The position numbers and the translations under genes were made by a program. Below, piece after piece: positions 1 to 8,731 of a DNA stretch of 32,352 bases. The stretch is from an uncultured Alphaproteobacteria bacterium (lineage in GTDB: Bacteria; Pseudomonadota; Alphaproteobacteria; HIMB59; GCA-002718135). The stretch is taken from assembly GCA_902567135.1 (NCBI GenBank), contig CACFLO010000012.1, positions 1-32,352 of the forward strand, read 5' to 3'. The notes beneath the pieces were generated by a model that was not told the DNA's origin, did not search any database, and saw only the letters and a list, made by a program, of their open reading frames with translations. Numbering within the stretch: the stretch's first letter is position 1; each line of letters starts with the position of its first letter.

Positions 1-142
1 AAAAAAATCAAAAATTTTTTTTGATGTAAATTTTGAATTTAAAAATTATCTTCATCAAAAAGTTGCAGAAACTTTTTATCCTTTAATTGAAACCAAAATG
101 ATAGATTCTTTTAAAAAAAGAGCAGATAATAGTTTAGATTAA
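1..142 (+). CDS. COQ10/RatA-type START-domain protein (ubiquinone-binding), C-terminal fragment
   Basis: Only the last 46 codons are inside the window; the start lies to the left. The open frame begins at base 2 and stops at TAA 140-142. It reads FDVNFEFKNYLHQKVAETF and then PLIETKMIDSFKKRAD, which matches the C-terminal helix of the COQ10/RatA branch of the polyketide cyclase/START superfamily. These proteins bind ubiquinone or a lipid and support respiration. In alphaproteobacteria the gene commonly sits between lipA and cinA, and cinA is indeed next here, in the opposite orientation. The last 9 bases overlap the 3' end of cinA. The family call rests on a short tail plus context. A toxin role, as claimed for E. 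coli RatA, is not implied. Confidence 0.72.
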   Translation, partial: KKSKIFFDVNFEFKNYLHQKVAETFYPLIETKMIDSFKKRADNSLD

Positions 143-598
143 CTTCGATAGGTATTTAAAAATTGAGTTTACACATTTTTTTTGAATCTCTATTCTAGAT
201 CCTTTAAAATTTTTTTTAAGAATTTCTATTTTCCCATTTAATCTTATCCCAATATATACCAAACCTACAGGTTTACTTTTACTACCACCACCAGGACCAG
301 CTATACCAGTTGTAGATATGCAAATATTAGTTTTAGTTTTTATAAATAACCCCTTAACCATTTCTGTAGCTGTTTCTTTACTTACTGCACCATATTTTTT
401 TATTGTTGCTTTTTTTACATTTAGATTTCTAATTTTTAATTCATTGGAATAAGTAATGTATCCCCCTTTATATATTTTTGAAGAGTCTTTATTTTTAGTA
501 ATAGTATACGCTAAAAGACCACCCGTACAAGACTCTGCAGTAGCAATTGTAATACCGTCATTTATTAATTGACTTATTATTTTCTTATATAAATGCAT
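134..598 (-). CDS. pncC: Nicotinamide-nucleotide amidohydrolase (CinA C-terminal domain protein)
   Basis: A stand-alone CinA C-terminal domain protein of 154 residues, the usual length for the single-domain form. The family deamidates NMN to nicotinate mononucleotide plus ammonia in the cytoplasm, recycling NMN released by NAD-dependent DNA ligase. Family motifs are clear: IATAESCTGGLLA near residues 18-30 with the nucleophile-region Ser-Cys-Thr-Gly-Gly, YITYSNELKI near 47, GAVSKETATEMV near 70, and TTGIAGPGGGSKSKPVGLVY near 96-115. The N-terminal molybdopterin-binding-like domain of full CinA is absent. The ATG lies inside the 3' end of pgpA (14-base overlap), so it is the last gene of the ispDF-pgpA-pncC operon. 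Its 3' end overlaps the convergent COQ10-like gene. Confidence 0.9.
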   Translation of the reverse strand: MHLYKKIISQLINDGITIATAESCTGGLLAYTITKNKDSSKIYKGGYITYSNELKIRNLNVKKATIKKYGAVSKETATEMVKGLFIKTKTNICISTTGIAGPGGGSKSKPVGLVYIGIRLNGKIEILKKNFKGSRIEIQKKCVNSIFKYLSKLI

Positions 599-1058
599 TT
601 AGAATTATTAATGTTAATACTGTATATAAACCCGCAATAATATCATCAAGAATGACACCAAAGCCATTTTTATAATGTTTATCAAAAAAGTTAGCTGGAA
701 AAATTTTAAATATATCAAAAAATCTAAATAAAATAAATATTAGTAAATATGTTAAAATATCATTAAATAAAAATATTAAATCATAAAATAGAAATATTAT
801 AAATACGCCAAGTAACTCATCTATAACAATATTTTTAGAGTCATGTGAGTTTGTTATTAATGTAAAATAATTTATTAAATAATTTGAGATAAAAAATAAA
901 AAAGTAAATATTATTGCTAAAATTATAAATGGTAATGATAAAACATTAATTAAAATATACATTATTAATAAAGATATCAAGGTGCCCCAAGTACCTGGAG
1001 CAAATTTAATATACCCAATAAAAAAGACTGAAACAAAAAATTTAGTAAAGTTTTTCAT
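585..1058 (-). CDS. pgpA: Phosphatidylglycerophosphatase A
   Basis: An integral inner-membrane phosphatase of 157 residues that dephosphorylates phosphatidylglycerophosphate to phosphatidylglycerol. Diagnostic motifs are KFAPGTWGTLISLL near residues 18-31 (the family's F-x-PGT-x-GS/T signature), the acidic VIDELLGVF segment near 77-86, and GFGVILDDIIAGLY near 131-145 with the paired Asp residues. Three to four hydrophobic segments lie between them. The gene overlaps the 3' end of ispDF by 17 bases and the start of pncC by 14 bases, so the three genes are translationally coupled. The loops are Ile/Phe/Asn-rich, as elsewhere in this AT-rich genome. Identification is firm from the motifs. Confidence 0.9.
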   Translation of the reverse strand: MKNFTKFFVSVFFIGYIKFAPGTWGTLISLLIMYILINVLSLPFIILAIIFTFLFFISNYLINYFTLITNSHDSKNIVIDELLGVFIIFLFYDLIFLFNDILTYLLIFILFRFFDIFKIFPANFFDKHYKNGFGVILDDIIAGLYTVLTLIILNAFI

Positions 1059-2181
1059 TTGTAATTTGTACTATTGATTCTGCAGCAATTCCAAGCCCAT
1101 CTCCTATAAATCCAATTTTTTCATTTGATGTAGCTTTAATTGAAATAATTTTCTCAGGAATTTTAAGTATAGAAGATACTTTCGATATCATTTTTTTTCT
1201 ATACTTATTTATATTGGGTTTTTCGCATATAAAATTAATATCTAAATTAGCTATAAAATATTTTTTTTCTTTAAGTTTAATTTTAGCAAATTTTAAAAAA
1301 TGTTCAGAATTTTTATTTTTCCATTTTGGGCTATTATTAGAAAAGTAATAACCAATATCATGCATTGATAGAGCGCCAAATATACTATCACAAATTGCGT
1401 GAATTCCTACATCAGCATCTGAATGACCTATTAATTTATTAAAGTTAATTTTTACACCACATAATTTTAAGCCTTTATTTGTACTAGTATCAATTCGATG
1501 AATATCGTAACCAATGCCAGATTTATATTTTGGTTTTAAAAAAAGCTTAAAGTAATCTAAATCTTCAGGATATGTTATTTTGATATTTAATTTTTCACCT
1601 TTAATAAAACTTAGTTTATTTTGAGAAATTAATATGGAGTCATCTTTTGCATTATTTATTTGAGCATTAATATGGGATTTCAAGATTGTATTAAAATTAA
1701 AGCCTTGAGGTGTTTGAATCAATTTTATATTTTGATTAAATTCTTTTTTTGCAATTACTTTTCTATCAGGGCTTAGAATATAAGGTATAGCTGAAAAATT
1801 TTTATCAAGTCGCTTTAATATTTTTAATATTAATTTATTAGAACAAAAAGGTCTTGCAGCATCATGTATTAAAACATTTTTTGGTTTATGTTTTTTTAAT
1901 TTTTTAAGAGCATTAAAAGATGATATTTGCCTATTTTGCCCAGCCTCTACATATATAAGTTTTTTATAAGGAAGATTTGTTTTAAGATTTTTAAAAAATC
2001 TAAGATATGACTTTTGAATGACAACTAATATAATATCAAAATTAGTAGTGTCTATGCGGTTTAAAAAAAAATCTATTAGATTTGTACCGTTAATTTCATT
2101 AAATTGCTTAGGTAGTTTTTTTCTAAACCTTTCGCCAGTACCCCCAGCTAGGATAACGAGTGCATTTTTAGTTTTTTTCAT
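1042..2181 (-). CDS. ispDF: Bifunctional IspD/IspF (MEP cytidylyltransferase / MECDP synthase)
   Basis: A fused enzyme of two non-consecutive steps of the MEP isoprenoid pathway, an arrangement typical of alphaproteobacteria. The IspD half (about residues 1-215) shows the nucleotide-binding start ILAGGTGERFRKKLPKQF (10-27), IHDAARPF (105-112) and LIQTPQGF (154-161). The IspF half (about 222-379) shows GIGYDIHRI (222-230) with the zinc ligands D226 and H228, and GHSDADVGIHAICDSIFGAL (252-271) with H261 as third ligand. Total length of 379 fits the fused family. It is the first gene of the minus-strand operon and is divergent from ntrY across 61 bases. The dusB-ntrBC genes that often follow ispDF in relatives are not here. 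Confidence 0.95.
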   Translation of the reverse strand: MKKTKNALVILAGGTGERFRKKLPKQFNEINGTNLIDFFLNRIDTTNFDIILVVIQKSYLRFFKNLKTNLPYKKLIYVEAGQNRQISSFNALKKLKKHKPKNVLIHDAARPFCSNKLILKILKRLDKNFSAIPYILSPDRKVIAKKEFNQNIKLIQTPQGFNFNTILKSHINAQINNAKDDSILISQNKLSFIKGEKLNIKITYPEDLDYFKLFLKPKYKSGIGYDIHRIDTSTNKGLKLCGVKINFNKLIGHSDADVGIHAICDSIFGALSMHDIGYYFSNNSPKWKNKNSEHFLKFAKIKLKEKKYFIANLDINFICEKPNINKYRKKMISKVSSILKIPEKIISIKATSNEKIGFIGDGLGIAAESIVQITNEKLY

Positions 2182-2206
2182 TTATAGGATGGTTATATAT
2201 TAGTTT

Positions 2207-2212
2207 ATTATA
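2207..2212 (-). promoter_or_regulatory. Candidate -10 box for the ispDF operon
   Basis: Read on the minus strand these bases are TATAAT, an exact match to the bacterial -10 consensus, about 26 bases upstream of the ispDF ATG in the divergent ispDF/ntrY spacer (2182-2242). No good -35 box is seen at the expected distance. In DNA this AT-rich such matches arise by chance, so this is only a candidate. A plus-strand TATAAA at 2217-2222 could serve ntrY in the same way. Confidence 0.3.
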
Positions 2213-2242
2213 GAATTATAAATATAAATAAAGCCTACCGTA

Positions 2243-4390
2243 ATGTTTAGTTTAACCAAAATATTAAATAGATTATATCTAACTAAATTTTCTTTTTATT
2301 TACTCTTAGCTTTAATACTAATTAGCTTTTCAATTACCTTTTATCTAATGTTGCCAAATAACAATTTAGTAAAAAACCCACTTCAATTACAATATTTTTT
2401 ATTGGCAGATGTTTTTTTTGTTATTTTGCTTTTGGCTCTTATAATCAGGCAGTTGATTTTGATAATAATATATAAAAAAAATCAAAAAGATGAATCTAAG
2501 TTATATATAAAATTTGTTAATTTATTTACAGCTATGGCTGTTGGACCTGCTATTGGTTTAGTAGTTATAACATCTCTCTTTTTTAATTTAGAATTTAGAA
2601 CTTGGTATGGAGGTGCTGTTAGAGATGTAGTAGTGAACTCGAACATAGTTGCAAGGGATTATGAAAATGAGATACAAGCTGAAATAATTTCTGACACTCA
2701 ATTGATTATGAGAGAAATCGTAAAAGTTTCAAGAAATAATGAAGTAAATATAAATTCTATTAATCAGGGGTTAAGTGAATTTATAAACTTAAGAACAATT
2801 TCAAATATTTATTTATTTAATAAATCAGGTGAAATTTATTTAAATTTTAAAGATCAAGAAAATAAGAATTTTTTATTACCGTCCGATGATATTTTTCAAA
2901 TATTGGATCAAAATAGAGTTTATATTTTTCAATTAAATAAAAATTCAATTTCTGCATATAAAAAAATTAATTTCTTAGGAGATATTTTTATGCAGGTTAA
3001 TAGAGAGCTGAATACTAATATATGGGAACATGTATCAGCAACGAAAGATGCATACAAAATTTACACAACTAAAGAAAATGAAAGTGCCGGTATCCAAATA
3101 ACTTACTCAATGATATTCGTATTATTTTCAATTGGTTTTATATTAATTGCAGTCTTAATTGGTTTTAATTTAGCAAGAAGACTCGCAAAACCAATATCTA
3201 ATTTAATTGAATCAGCAAATCAAATTTCTAAAGGCAATTTTGATGCAAAAGTTTCTGAAATAGATCAGTTTGAAGAAATAAAAGTTTTAATTTCTTCATA
3301 TAATAAAATGATTGTTGAAATTGAAAATAAACAAAATCAGCTCATCTCAAAAAGTAATGAGGATGAAGAAAAAAGGTTATTTATTGAGGCTATTCTAAGT
3401 TTACTTACGATTGGAGTCGTATCATTAGATAGTAATTTTAATATTATATTTTTTAATCAAACTACCAATACTCTATTTAAAGATACTAAAAAACTTAAGA
3501 ATCATAATAATTTTTTGTTAATATTTCCAGACTGGGAAAAAATTTTTAATGACTTTAAAAAATCAAAAAAAATTTTAGAAAATTTTCAAACTGAAATACT
3601 TATCAAAGATGATCTTAGAAGCTTTAATATTAGAATTATTAAAGAATTTAAAGATGATATAATTAATGGTTACATTGTGGCAATTGATGATACAACTTCA
3701 TTTATTTTAGCTGAAAAACATGCTGCTTGGTCAGATATTGCTAGAAAGATAGCGCACGAAGTAAAAAATCCATTAACACCTATAAAATTATCTGCTGAAA
3801 GAATAGAGAAAAAATATATTAATAAAGAATTTGAAAACGATGATATTAAAACACTCACAAATACCATCTCAAGACAAGTTGATGATATTGGAAAACTAAT
3901 TGATGAATTTTCATCATTTGCAAGAATGCCTGAACCAGAAATTAAACTTGATAATTTATCTAAATGTTTACATGATTCTTTCTTGTTGTTTTCTAATTCA
4001 CATAAAAATATTAAATTTAATATTAGAAAAGATAAAAAAGATATTTATTATCAATTTGACAAATTTCAATTGTCTCAATGTTTTAATAATCTTATTAAAA
4101 ATGCAGTCGAAGCAGTTGAAAAAATTCCTAATCCTTCAATTTCTATTAATTTATTTTCTGATAAAAATAAAATTTTTATTGAAATAATTGATAATGGAAT
4201 AGGAATTTCTCAAGAAATGGTAAATAGAATATTTGAGCCATATTTTACTACAAAAAACAAAGGAACAGGCCTAGGTCTTTCAATAGTAAAAAAAATTATT
4301 GAAGATCACAATGGAAAAATTAGAATAGAAAAAAATAAGCAAATGGCAGGCACAACAAGTTTAATTATATTTGAAAATATAAATGCATAA
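2243..4390 (+). CDS. ntrY: Membrane sensor histidine kinase NtrY
   Basis: A nitrogen/redox-type sensor kinase of 715 residues that should phosphorylate NtrX. Two membrane hairpins lie near the N terminus (about residues 17-37, 51-77 and 93-114). An extracytoplasmic region of about 170 residues follows, then another membrane segment (287-310) and a HAMP linker (311-365). A PAS-like region (about 375-490) comes next. The H-box IARKIAHEVKNPLTPIKL has phosphoacceptor H505. The ATPase domain shows the N-box NNLIKNAVEAV (615-625), G1 DNGIGI (650-655) and G2 GTGLGLS (674-680), so catalytic residues look intact. The ATG overlaps nothing upstream and no Shine-Dalgarno is seen. The gene overlaps ntrX by 8 bases. 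ntrB and ntrC, which commonly precede ntrYX, are absent. Confidence 0.94.
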   Translation: MFSLTKILNRLYLTKFSFYLLLALILISFSITFYLMLPNNNLVKNPLQLQYFLLADVFFVILLLALIIRQLILIIIYKKNQKDESKLYIKFVNLFTAMAVGPAIGLVVITSLFFNLEFRTWYGGAVRDVVVNSNIVARDYENEIQAEIISDTQLIMREIVKVSRNNEVNINSINQGLSEFINLRTISNIYLFNKSGEIYLNFKDQENKNFLLPSDDIFQILDQNRVYIFQLNKNSISAYKKINFLGDIFMQVNRELNTNIWEHVSATKDAYKIYTTKENESAGIQITYSMIFVLFSIGFILIAVLIGFNLARRLAKPISNLIESANQISKGNFDAKVSEIDQFEEIKVLISSYNKMIVEIENKQNQLISKSNEDEEKRLFIEAILSLLTIGVVSLDSNFNIIFFNQTTNTLFKDTKKLKNHNNFLLIFPDWEKIFNDFKKSKKILENFQTEILIKDDLRSFNIRIIKEFKDDIINGYIVAIDDTTSFILAEKHAAWSDIARKIAHEVKNPLTPIKLSAERIEKKYINKEFENDDIKTLTNTISRQVDDIGKLIDEFSSFARMPEPEIKLDNLSKCLHDSFLLFSNSHKNIKFNIRKDKKDIYYQFDKFQLSQCFNNLIKNAVEAVEKIPNPSISINLFSDKNKIFIEIIDNGIGISQEMVNRIFEPYFTTKNKGTGLGLSIVKKIIEDHNGKIRIEKNKQMAGTTSLIIFENINA

Positions 4391-5717
4391 AGTTCTAATA
4401 ATTGATGATGAACAGGATATTTGTTATTTAATTTCTGAAATTTTAAAAGATGAAAAATATCTTACCTATTCTGCAGTTAATTCTAGTGAGGCTATTACAC
4501 ACTTTAATAAATATAACCCTGATTTAGTCATTCTTGATGTTTGGCTATCTAATAGCCAACTAGGCGGTATTGAAATTTTAAAAGAATTTAAAAAAATTAA
4601 TAATAATATTCCTGTAATTATTATTAGTGGACATGGTACAGTTGATCTGGCAGTGAGCTCAATTAAAAACGGGGCGTATGATTTTTTAGAAAAACCATTC
4701 AACAGTGATAAATTATTAATTTTAGCAAAAAGAGCTATAGAAAGCTCTAGACTTTTAGATGAAAATAAAAACTTAAAAGAAATAGTATCACCAGATATAA
4801 ATTTAGTTGGTAAATCAAATTTTGTTAATCAAACTAGAAAAAAAATAATTACTTTTTCAAATTCAAACTCCCGTCTTTTAATTGAAGGAAATTTTGGTGT
4901 TGGAAAATCATTAATTGCTAATCAAATTCATCAAAAATCTAAATATAAAGATAAAATTCCTATTAATATTGATTTTTCAACTTTGAATGAAAGTAATCTC
5001 GAAATTCTTTTCTCTGAAGATATTAAAAATTTAAATGATAATCTTTTTGTTAGATCAAATATGAATACTTTAATCCTATCAAATATTGATCAAATTCCCC
5101 TTAAATTTCAAAAACAATTTTTATTTTTTATAGAAAATTCAGAATTTTTTAAATCTTCAAATGTTTTATTAGATCATAAAATTATTACAATTTCTGAAAA
5201 AAATTTAAAAGTTGAAATAACTAATGGTAATTTTCTGTCTAGATTATATGAACGTTTGAAAGTAGATCATCTAATTTGCCCTAGTTTGTCTGATCGAGTT
5301 CCTGATATTTTACCGATTATTAATTATTATATTTCTAAATTTAATTCTGGAAAAATTAATTTAACCTTTTCAAAATCAGCAATTTCTAAGCTAGAAACTT
5401 TTGATTGGCCTGGAAATGTTGCCCAACTTGTAAATTATGTTGAAAAAACTCTTATTCTTAATCAAACAGCTACTAAGGACCTAGTTCTTGATGTTGATAA
5501 TTTAGCTTTAGAAATGGGAGACTATAATAAAGACCATATCATCTCAAATAATTATGATAGGTCATTGAAAGAAGCGAGAATGGAGTTTGAAAAAGAATAT
5601 TTAGTATCGCAAATAAAGCGGTTTAGTGGTAATATGACAAAATTATCAGAGTTTACTGGTATGGAAAGAACAGCTCTCTATAGAAAACTTAAATCATTAA
5701 ATATTTCAGTTAAATAA
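4383..5717 (+). CDS. ntrX: Response regulator NtrX with a degenerate AAA+ domain
   Basis: The partner regulator of NtrY, 444 residues. The receiver domain (1-120) has acidic residues DDE near 8-10, phosphoacceptor D52 in LVILDVWL, and the conserved Lys in FLEKPF. The central AAA+ domain (about 140-365) keeps a Walker A-like GNFGVGKS (169-176) and the RLYERLKVDHLICPSLSDR segment (288-306). It lacks the GAFTGA loop, Walker B is LILSNID (230-236) instead of LxLDEI, and the sensor II motif is WPGNVAQL rather than the usual GNVRxL. A Fis-type helix-turn-helix lies at about 398-442 (NMTKLSEFTGMERTALYRKL). It probably works as a phosphorylation-controlled DNA binder without sigma-54; that last point is inference. 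It overlaps ntrY by 8 bases. Confidence 0.92.
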   Translation: MHKVLIIDDEQDICYLISEILKDEKYLTYSAVNSSEAITHFNKYNPDLVILDVWLSNSQLGGIEILKEFKKINNNIPVIIISGHGTVDLAVSSIKNGAYDFLEKPFNSDKLLILAKRAIESSRLLDENKNLKEIVSPDINLVGKSNFVNQTRKKIITFSNSNSRLLIEGNFGVGKSLIANQIHQKSKYKDKIPINIDFSTLNESNLEILFSEDIKNLNDNLFVRSNMNTLILSNIDQIPLKFQKQFLFFIENSEFFKSSNVLLDHKIITISEKNLKVEITNGNFLSRLYERLKVDHLICPSLSDRVPDILPIINYYISKFNSGKINLTFSKSAISKLETFDWPGNVAQLVNYVEKTLILNQTATKDLVLDVDNLALEMGDYNKDHIISNNYDRSLKEARMEFEKEYLVSQIKRFSGNMTKLSEFTGMERTALYRKLKSLNISVK

Positions 5718-5722
5718 AAAAA

Positions 5723-7087
5723 ATGAAGACAATAATTTGTGGTTCTGGTGATGTTGGATTTAGTATAGCAGACAAGTTATCAAAAGAAAATTTTGAAGTA
5801 ACCGTTGTTGATGAACCTTCTTTAAAATTAAACAAAATATCAGAAAATCTAGATGTAAAAGTTGTAACAGGCCTACCTAGCCTACCTTCTGTGTTGTTGG
5901 AAGCTGGTGCAAAAGATTGTGAAATTTTAATTGCTGTAACAAAAAGCGATGAAACAAATATGATTGCATGTCAAATAGGTCATTCGTTATTTAAAATACC
6001 AAAAAAAATTGCAAGAATTAGACAGCAAGATTATTTAAAAGGTGAGTGGCAAAATTTGTATACTAAAAATGACTTGCCTATTGATGCTATAATTTCACCT
6101 GAACAGGAAGTTGCAAGTGCTTTTCATAGAAGAATTATTTCACCAGGAACTATTGATATGGTAGAGTTATCAGAAAAGCAGTTAAAATTAATTGGTTTTA
6201 AATGTAATAGTAACTGTAGTCATATAGGATTAACTGTTAGAGAGTTATCTGCAAAATTTCCTAATTACTTAGCCAACATTCTTTTTATTTTTAGAGGAGA
6301 TAAAAAATTTATAGTTAATTCCTCAACTAAAATTGCAAATAATGATTTAATTTACATGGTTGTAGAAACTCAAAATTTAAAAGACGTTTTAAATGAATTT
6401 GGTCATAAAGAATTACAAGCTCAAAAAATTGTTATTATTGGTGGTGGAAATATAGGTTTTTCTCTAGCAGAGTTGATAGAAAAAGATGATAATGGTATTT
6501 CAACTGAGTTAATTGAGCAAGACAAAGAAAGAGCAAAATTTTTAGCATCTAATCTAAATAAAGTTACCGTTACTAATGGTGATGGATTGGATAATCAAAT
6601 TTTAGATGAAGTCAATATTTCTGAAGCTGGCTATTGTATTGCTGTGACAGAAGATGATGAAGTAAATGTACTTGCCTCATTACTCGCAAAAAGAGCAGGT
6701 ACGGATCAATGTATGGCTCTAATTAATAATAGTTCTTACACCTCATTATTATCAAATATTGGTATAGATATTACAATTGACCCAAAGTTGATTACTATTT
6801 CCAAAATATTAGAAAAAGTTAGAGGGGGCGGAATTATGAATGATTACTCAATAGGTGATGGATTTGGTGAAGTAATTGAAGCTATGATAAAAAAACAATC
6901 ATCACTGTGTAATAAAAATTTAAAAGAATTAAATTTACCAAAAAATATTAGAATTGCCTCTATTCTTAGAGATAAAAAAATAATTATTCCTAATAGTTCT
7001 ACTAATTTTAAAGAAAATGACGATGTTGTATTTTTTGCCGAAACTCAGGGTATAAGTAAATTGGAAAAATTACTTTCTACTCATTAG
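5723..7087 (+). CDS. trkA: Trk potassium uptake regulatory subunit TrkA
   Basis: A cytoplasmic NAD-binding gating subunit for a TrkH/TrkG-type K+ channel, 454 residues, the normal length. It has two RCK units in tandem. The first Rossmann fold has GSGDVG at 7-12 with the acidic VVD at strand end (28-30), followed by a TrkA_C domain around 140-220. The second has GGGNIG at 240-245, followed by a TrkA_C domain around 370-450. The gene sits 5 bases after ntrX, a linkage (ntrY-ntrX-trkA) widely seen in alphaproteobacteria. No trkH-like membrane subunit is in this window. The start ATG follows an A-rich leader with no Shine-Dalgarno. Confidence 0.94.
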   Translation: MKTIICGSGDVGFSIADKLSKENFEVTVVDEPSLKLNKISENLDVKVVTGLPSLPSVLLEAGAKDCEILIAVTKSDETNMIACQIGHSLFKIPKKIARIRQQDYLKGEWQNLYTKNDLPIDAIISPEQEVASAFHRRIISPGTIDMVELSEKQLKLIGFKCNSNCSHIGLTVRELSAKFPNYLANILFIFRGDKKFIVNSSTKIANNDLIYMVVETQNLKDVLNEFGHKELQAQKIVIIGGGNIGFSLAELIEKDDNGISTELIEQDKERAKFLASNLNKVTVTNGDGLDNQILDEVNISEAGYCIAVTEDDEVNVLASLLAKRAGTDQCMALINNSSYTSLLSNIGIDITIDPKLITISKILEKVRGGGIMNDYSIGDGFGEVIEAMIKKQSSLCNKNLKELNLPKNIRIASILRDKKIIIPNSSTNFKENDDVVFFAETQGISKLEKLLSTH

Positions 7088-7090
7088 TTT

Positions 7091-7930
7091 ATGTCAAATT
7101 TTGTATATTTAAATAATAAATATGTAAATTTTAAAGATGCTAAAATACATATTGAAGACAGAGGGTTTCAATTCTCTGATAGTGTATATGAAGTAATTAA
7201 AGTTTTAAACAATAAACTATTAGACATTAATTTTCATATTCGGAGATTAAAATATTCTACTAAAGAACTTAATTTTAATATTAAAATAAATAAGAATTTA
7301 TTAACTAAAATCTTTATAAGTATAGTTAAAAAGAATAAGTTATCAAATGGAATAATTTATTTACAAATAACAAGAGGATTGCAGCCTCGTGAACATGCAT
7401 ATAAAAAAAATCTTAAACCAAATATAATTATTTATACTGCTAAGAAAAAATTTAATTTACCTAATAAAAATTATAAAGGATATAGAGCAATAACATATCC
7501 TGATATAAGATGGGGAAGACCAGATATCAAAACAACTTCATTGTTAGCAAATATTTTAGCAGCTACAAAGGCAAGTAAAAAAGGTGCATATGAAACAATT
7601 TTTTTTAAAGGTAAAAAAATTACAGAAGCAGCTCATTCAAATGTATGGATTATAAAAAATAATAAAATAATAACCCATCCTGCGAATAGAGAAATTCTTA
7701 AAGGAGTAACAAGAACAGTTTTAATAAATATTATCAAAACCCAAGGATTCAAGTTAATTGAAAAAGAATTCTCATTGAATGAGCTATTTAAATCAGATGA
7801 AGTTTTTATTACAAGTTCTGGCAGTCTTGTAACGCCTATTATTCAAGTTGATAAAATTAAAATTAATAAAGGTAAGATTGGACCTATAACAAAGTCTCTT
7901 GCTTTAAATTTCTATAAGTCTATTAACTAA
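7091..7930 (+). CDS. dat: D-amino acid aminotransferase (PLP fold class IV)
   Basis: A class IV PLP aminotransferase of 279 residues, probably interconverting D-alanine and D-glutamate for peptidoglycan. The start VYLNNKYVNFKDAKIHIEDR and GFQFSDSVYEVIKV (25-38) are typical. The Schiff-base lysine is K147 in DIKTTSLLANIL, and KITEAAHSNVWII (176-188) gives the conserved Glu179. RGLQPREHAY (95-104) resembles the Arg/His carboxylate trap of D-amino acid transaminases, favouring this over branched-chain aminotransferase (IlvE) or 4-amino-4-deoxychorismate lyase (PabC). It starts 3 bases after trkA. In many alphaproteobacteria dat is followed by hfq-hflX; here it is not. Confidence 0.85.
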   Translation: MSNFVYLNNKYVNFKDAKIHIEDRGFQFSDSVYEVIKVLNNKLLDINFHIRRLKYSTKELNFNIKINKNLLTKIFISIVKKNKLSNGIIYLQITRGLQPREHAYKKNLKPNIIIYTAKKKFNLPNKNYKGYRAITYPDIRWGRPDIKTTSLLANILAATKASKKGAYETIFFKGKKITEAAHSNVWIIKNNKIITHPANREILKGVTRTVLINIIKTQGFKLIEKEFSLNELFKSDEVFITSSGSLVTPIIQVDKIKINKGKIGPITKSLALNFYKSIN

Positions 7931-7935
7931 TACTT

Positions 7936-8730
7936 GTGGTAGATCCTAACAATTTAAAAGAAATTTTACATAACATTAGTAAAAAAATTATAATTCCTAG
8001 CTTTGGTAATATAACAAGCAATCAAATTTCATACAAAAATGAAAAAGATATTGTGACTGAAATTGATTTTGCAGTTGAGCTAGAGTTAAGTATTTCTTTA
8101 CCAAAACTAATTAAGAATGCGAATTTTATTGGAGAAGAGATATATGCAAAAAATCCTTCAATTTTAAAATATTATTTATCAGATAACTTTTGTTGGACTG
8201 TAGATCCTATTGATGGGACTAAAAATTTTGCTAAATCAAAAGATAGATTTGCAGTCATGGTAGCATTAACAAAAAATAAAAAAATTCTTCAATCATTTAT
8301 TTATAAACCGATAACTGAAGAATTTATGTATGCAGATAATACAGCTACTTATTTTAATAATAAAAAAATAAAGTTAAATAAAAACACAGAAATTGAAAAC
8401 TCTATTGGATCCATAAGTACAAAATATTGGGATGAATCTAAAAAAACAAAATTACTAGCTATTAAAGACAAGTTTAGGAGTATTAATTCATATGGATCAA
8501 TTGGATGTGAATATTTTGATATTGCTTTAGGAAAGAGAGATTTTGCTTTATTATCTAGGTTGCATCCTTGGGATCATATTCCGGGAGTCTTTATTATTAG
8601 ACAAGCAGGAGGCCATGATTGCCATTTTAATAAAGAAGAATATATATTTTATGAGGATTCAAAAAACCTTGTAGTCAGTAATTCGCAGAAATTAAGTAAT
8701 AAAATATTAAATTTAATTGGAGAAGAATAA
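7936..8730 (+). CDS. Inositol-monophosphatase-family phosphatase (HisN-like)
   Basis: A Mg2+-dependent, Li+-sensitive-type phosphatase of 264 residues. The metal-binding motifs are GEEIYAKN (66-73, E67/E68), WTVDPIDGTKNF (87-98, D90, D93) and PWDHIPGVFIIRQAGG (211-226, D213). The family covers histidinol-phosphatase (HisN), inositol-1-phosphatase and related sugar phosphatases. Length and the FIGEE/WTVDPIDGT style are closest to the HisN-like group, but the substrate cannot be fixed without phylogeny. Translation most likely begins at GTG 7936; no in-frame ATG lies near the expected N terminus. It lies 5 bases after dat and 1 base before the next gene's ATG, within the same transcription unit. 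Confidence 0.8.
   Translation: MVDPNNLKEILHNISKKIIIPSFGNITSNQISYKNEKDIVTEIDFAVELELSISLPKLIKNANFIGEEIYAKNPSILKYYLSDNFCWTVDPIDGTKNFAKSKDRFAVMVALTKNKKILQSFIYKPITEEFMYADNTATYFNNKKIKLNKNTEIENSIGSISTKYWDESKKTKLLAIKDKFRSINSYGSIGCEYFDIALGKRDFALLSRLHPWDHIPGVFIIRQAGGHDCHFNKEEYIFYEDSKNLVVSNSQKLSNKILNLIGEE
8719..8725 (+). promoter_or_regulatory. Ribosome binding site GGAGAAG for the dehydrogenase gene
   Basis: A good Shine-Dalgarno sequence, rare in this window, lies inside the last codons of the phosphatase gene, 6 bases before the ATG at 8732. It decides the start of the beta-hydroxyacid dehydrogenase in favour of 8732 over the in-frame TTG at 8717, which would put this site inside the coding region. 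Confidence 0.7.
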
Positions 8731-8731
8731 T

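Noticed and set aside
1-142. RatA toxin of a toxin-antitoxin pair
   Set aside because: No RatB partner is visible and the alphaproteobacterial neighbourhood (next to cinA) fits the COQ10-like lipid-binding role.
2018-2203. Open frame of 61 codons on the plus strand
   Set aside because: It lies antisense inside ispDF, whose motifs are complete; no recognisable protein features.
3900-4187. Open frame of 95 codons in another frame of ntrY
   Set aside because: Overlaps the conserved ATPase region of NtrY; the Ile/Leu/Lys-rich product reflects AT-rich out-of-frame reading.
8717-8731. TTG start 15 bases upstream for the beta-hydroxyacid dehydrogenase
   Set aside because: ATG 8732 has a GGAGAAG site and gives the family's normal N terminus; the longer form would place that site in the coding region.
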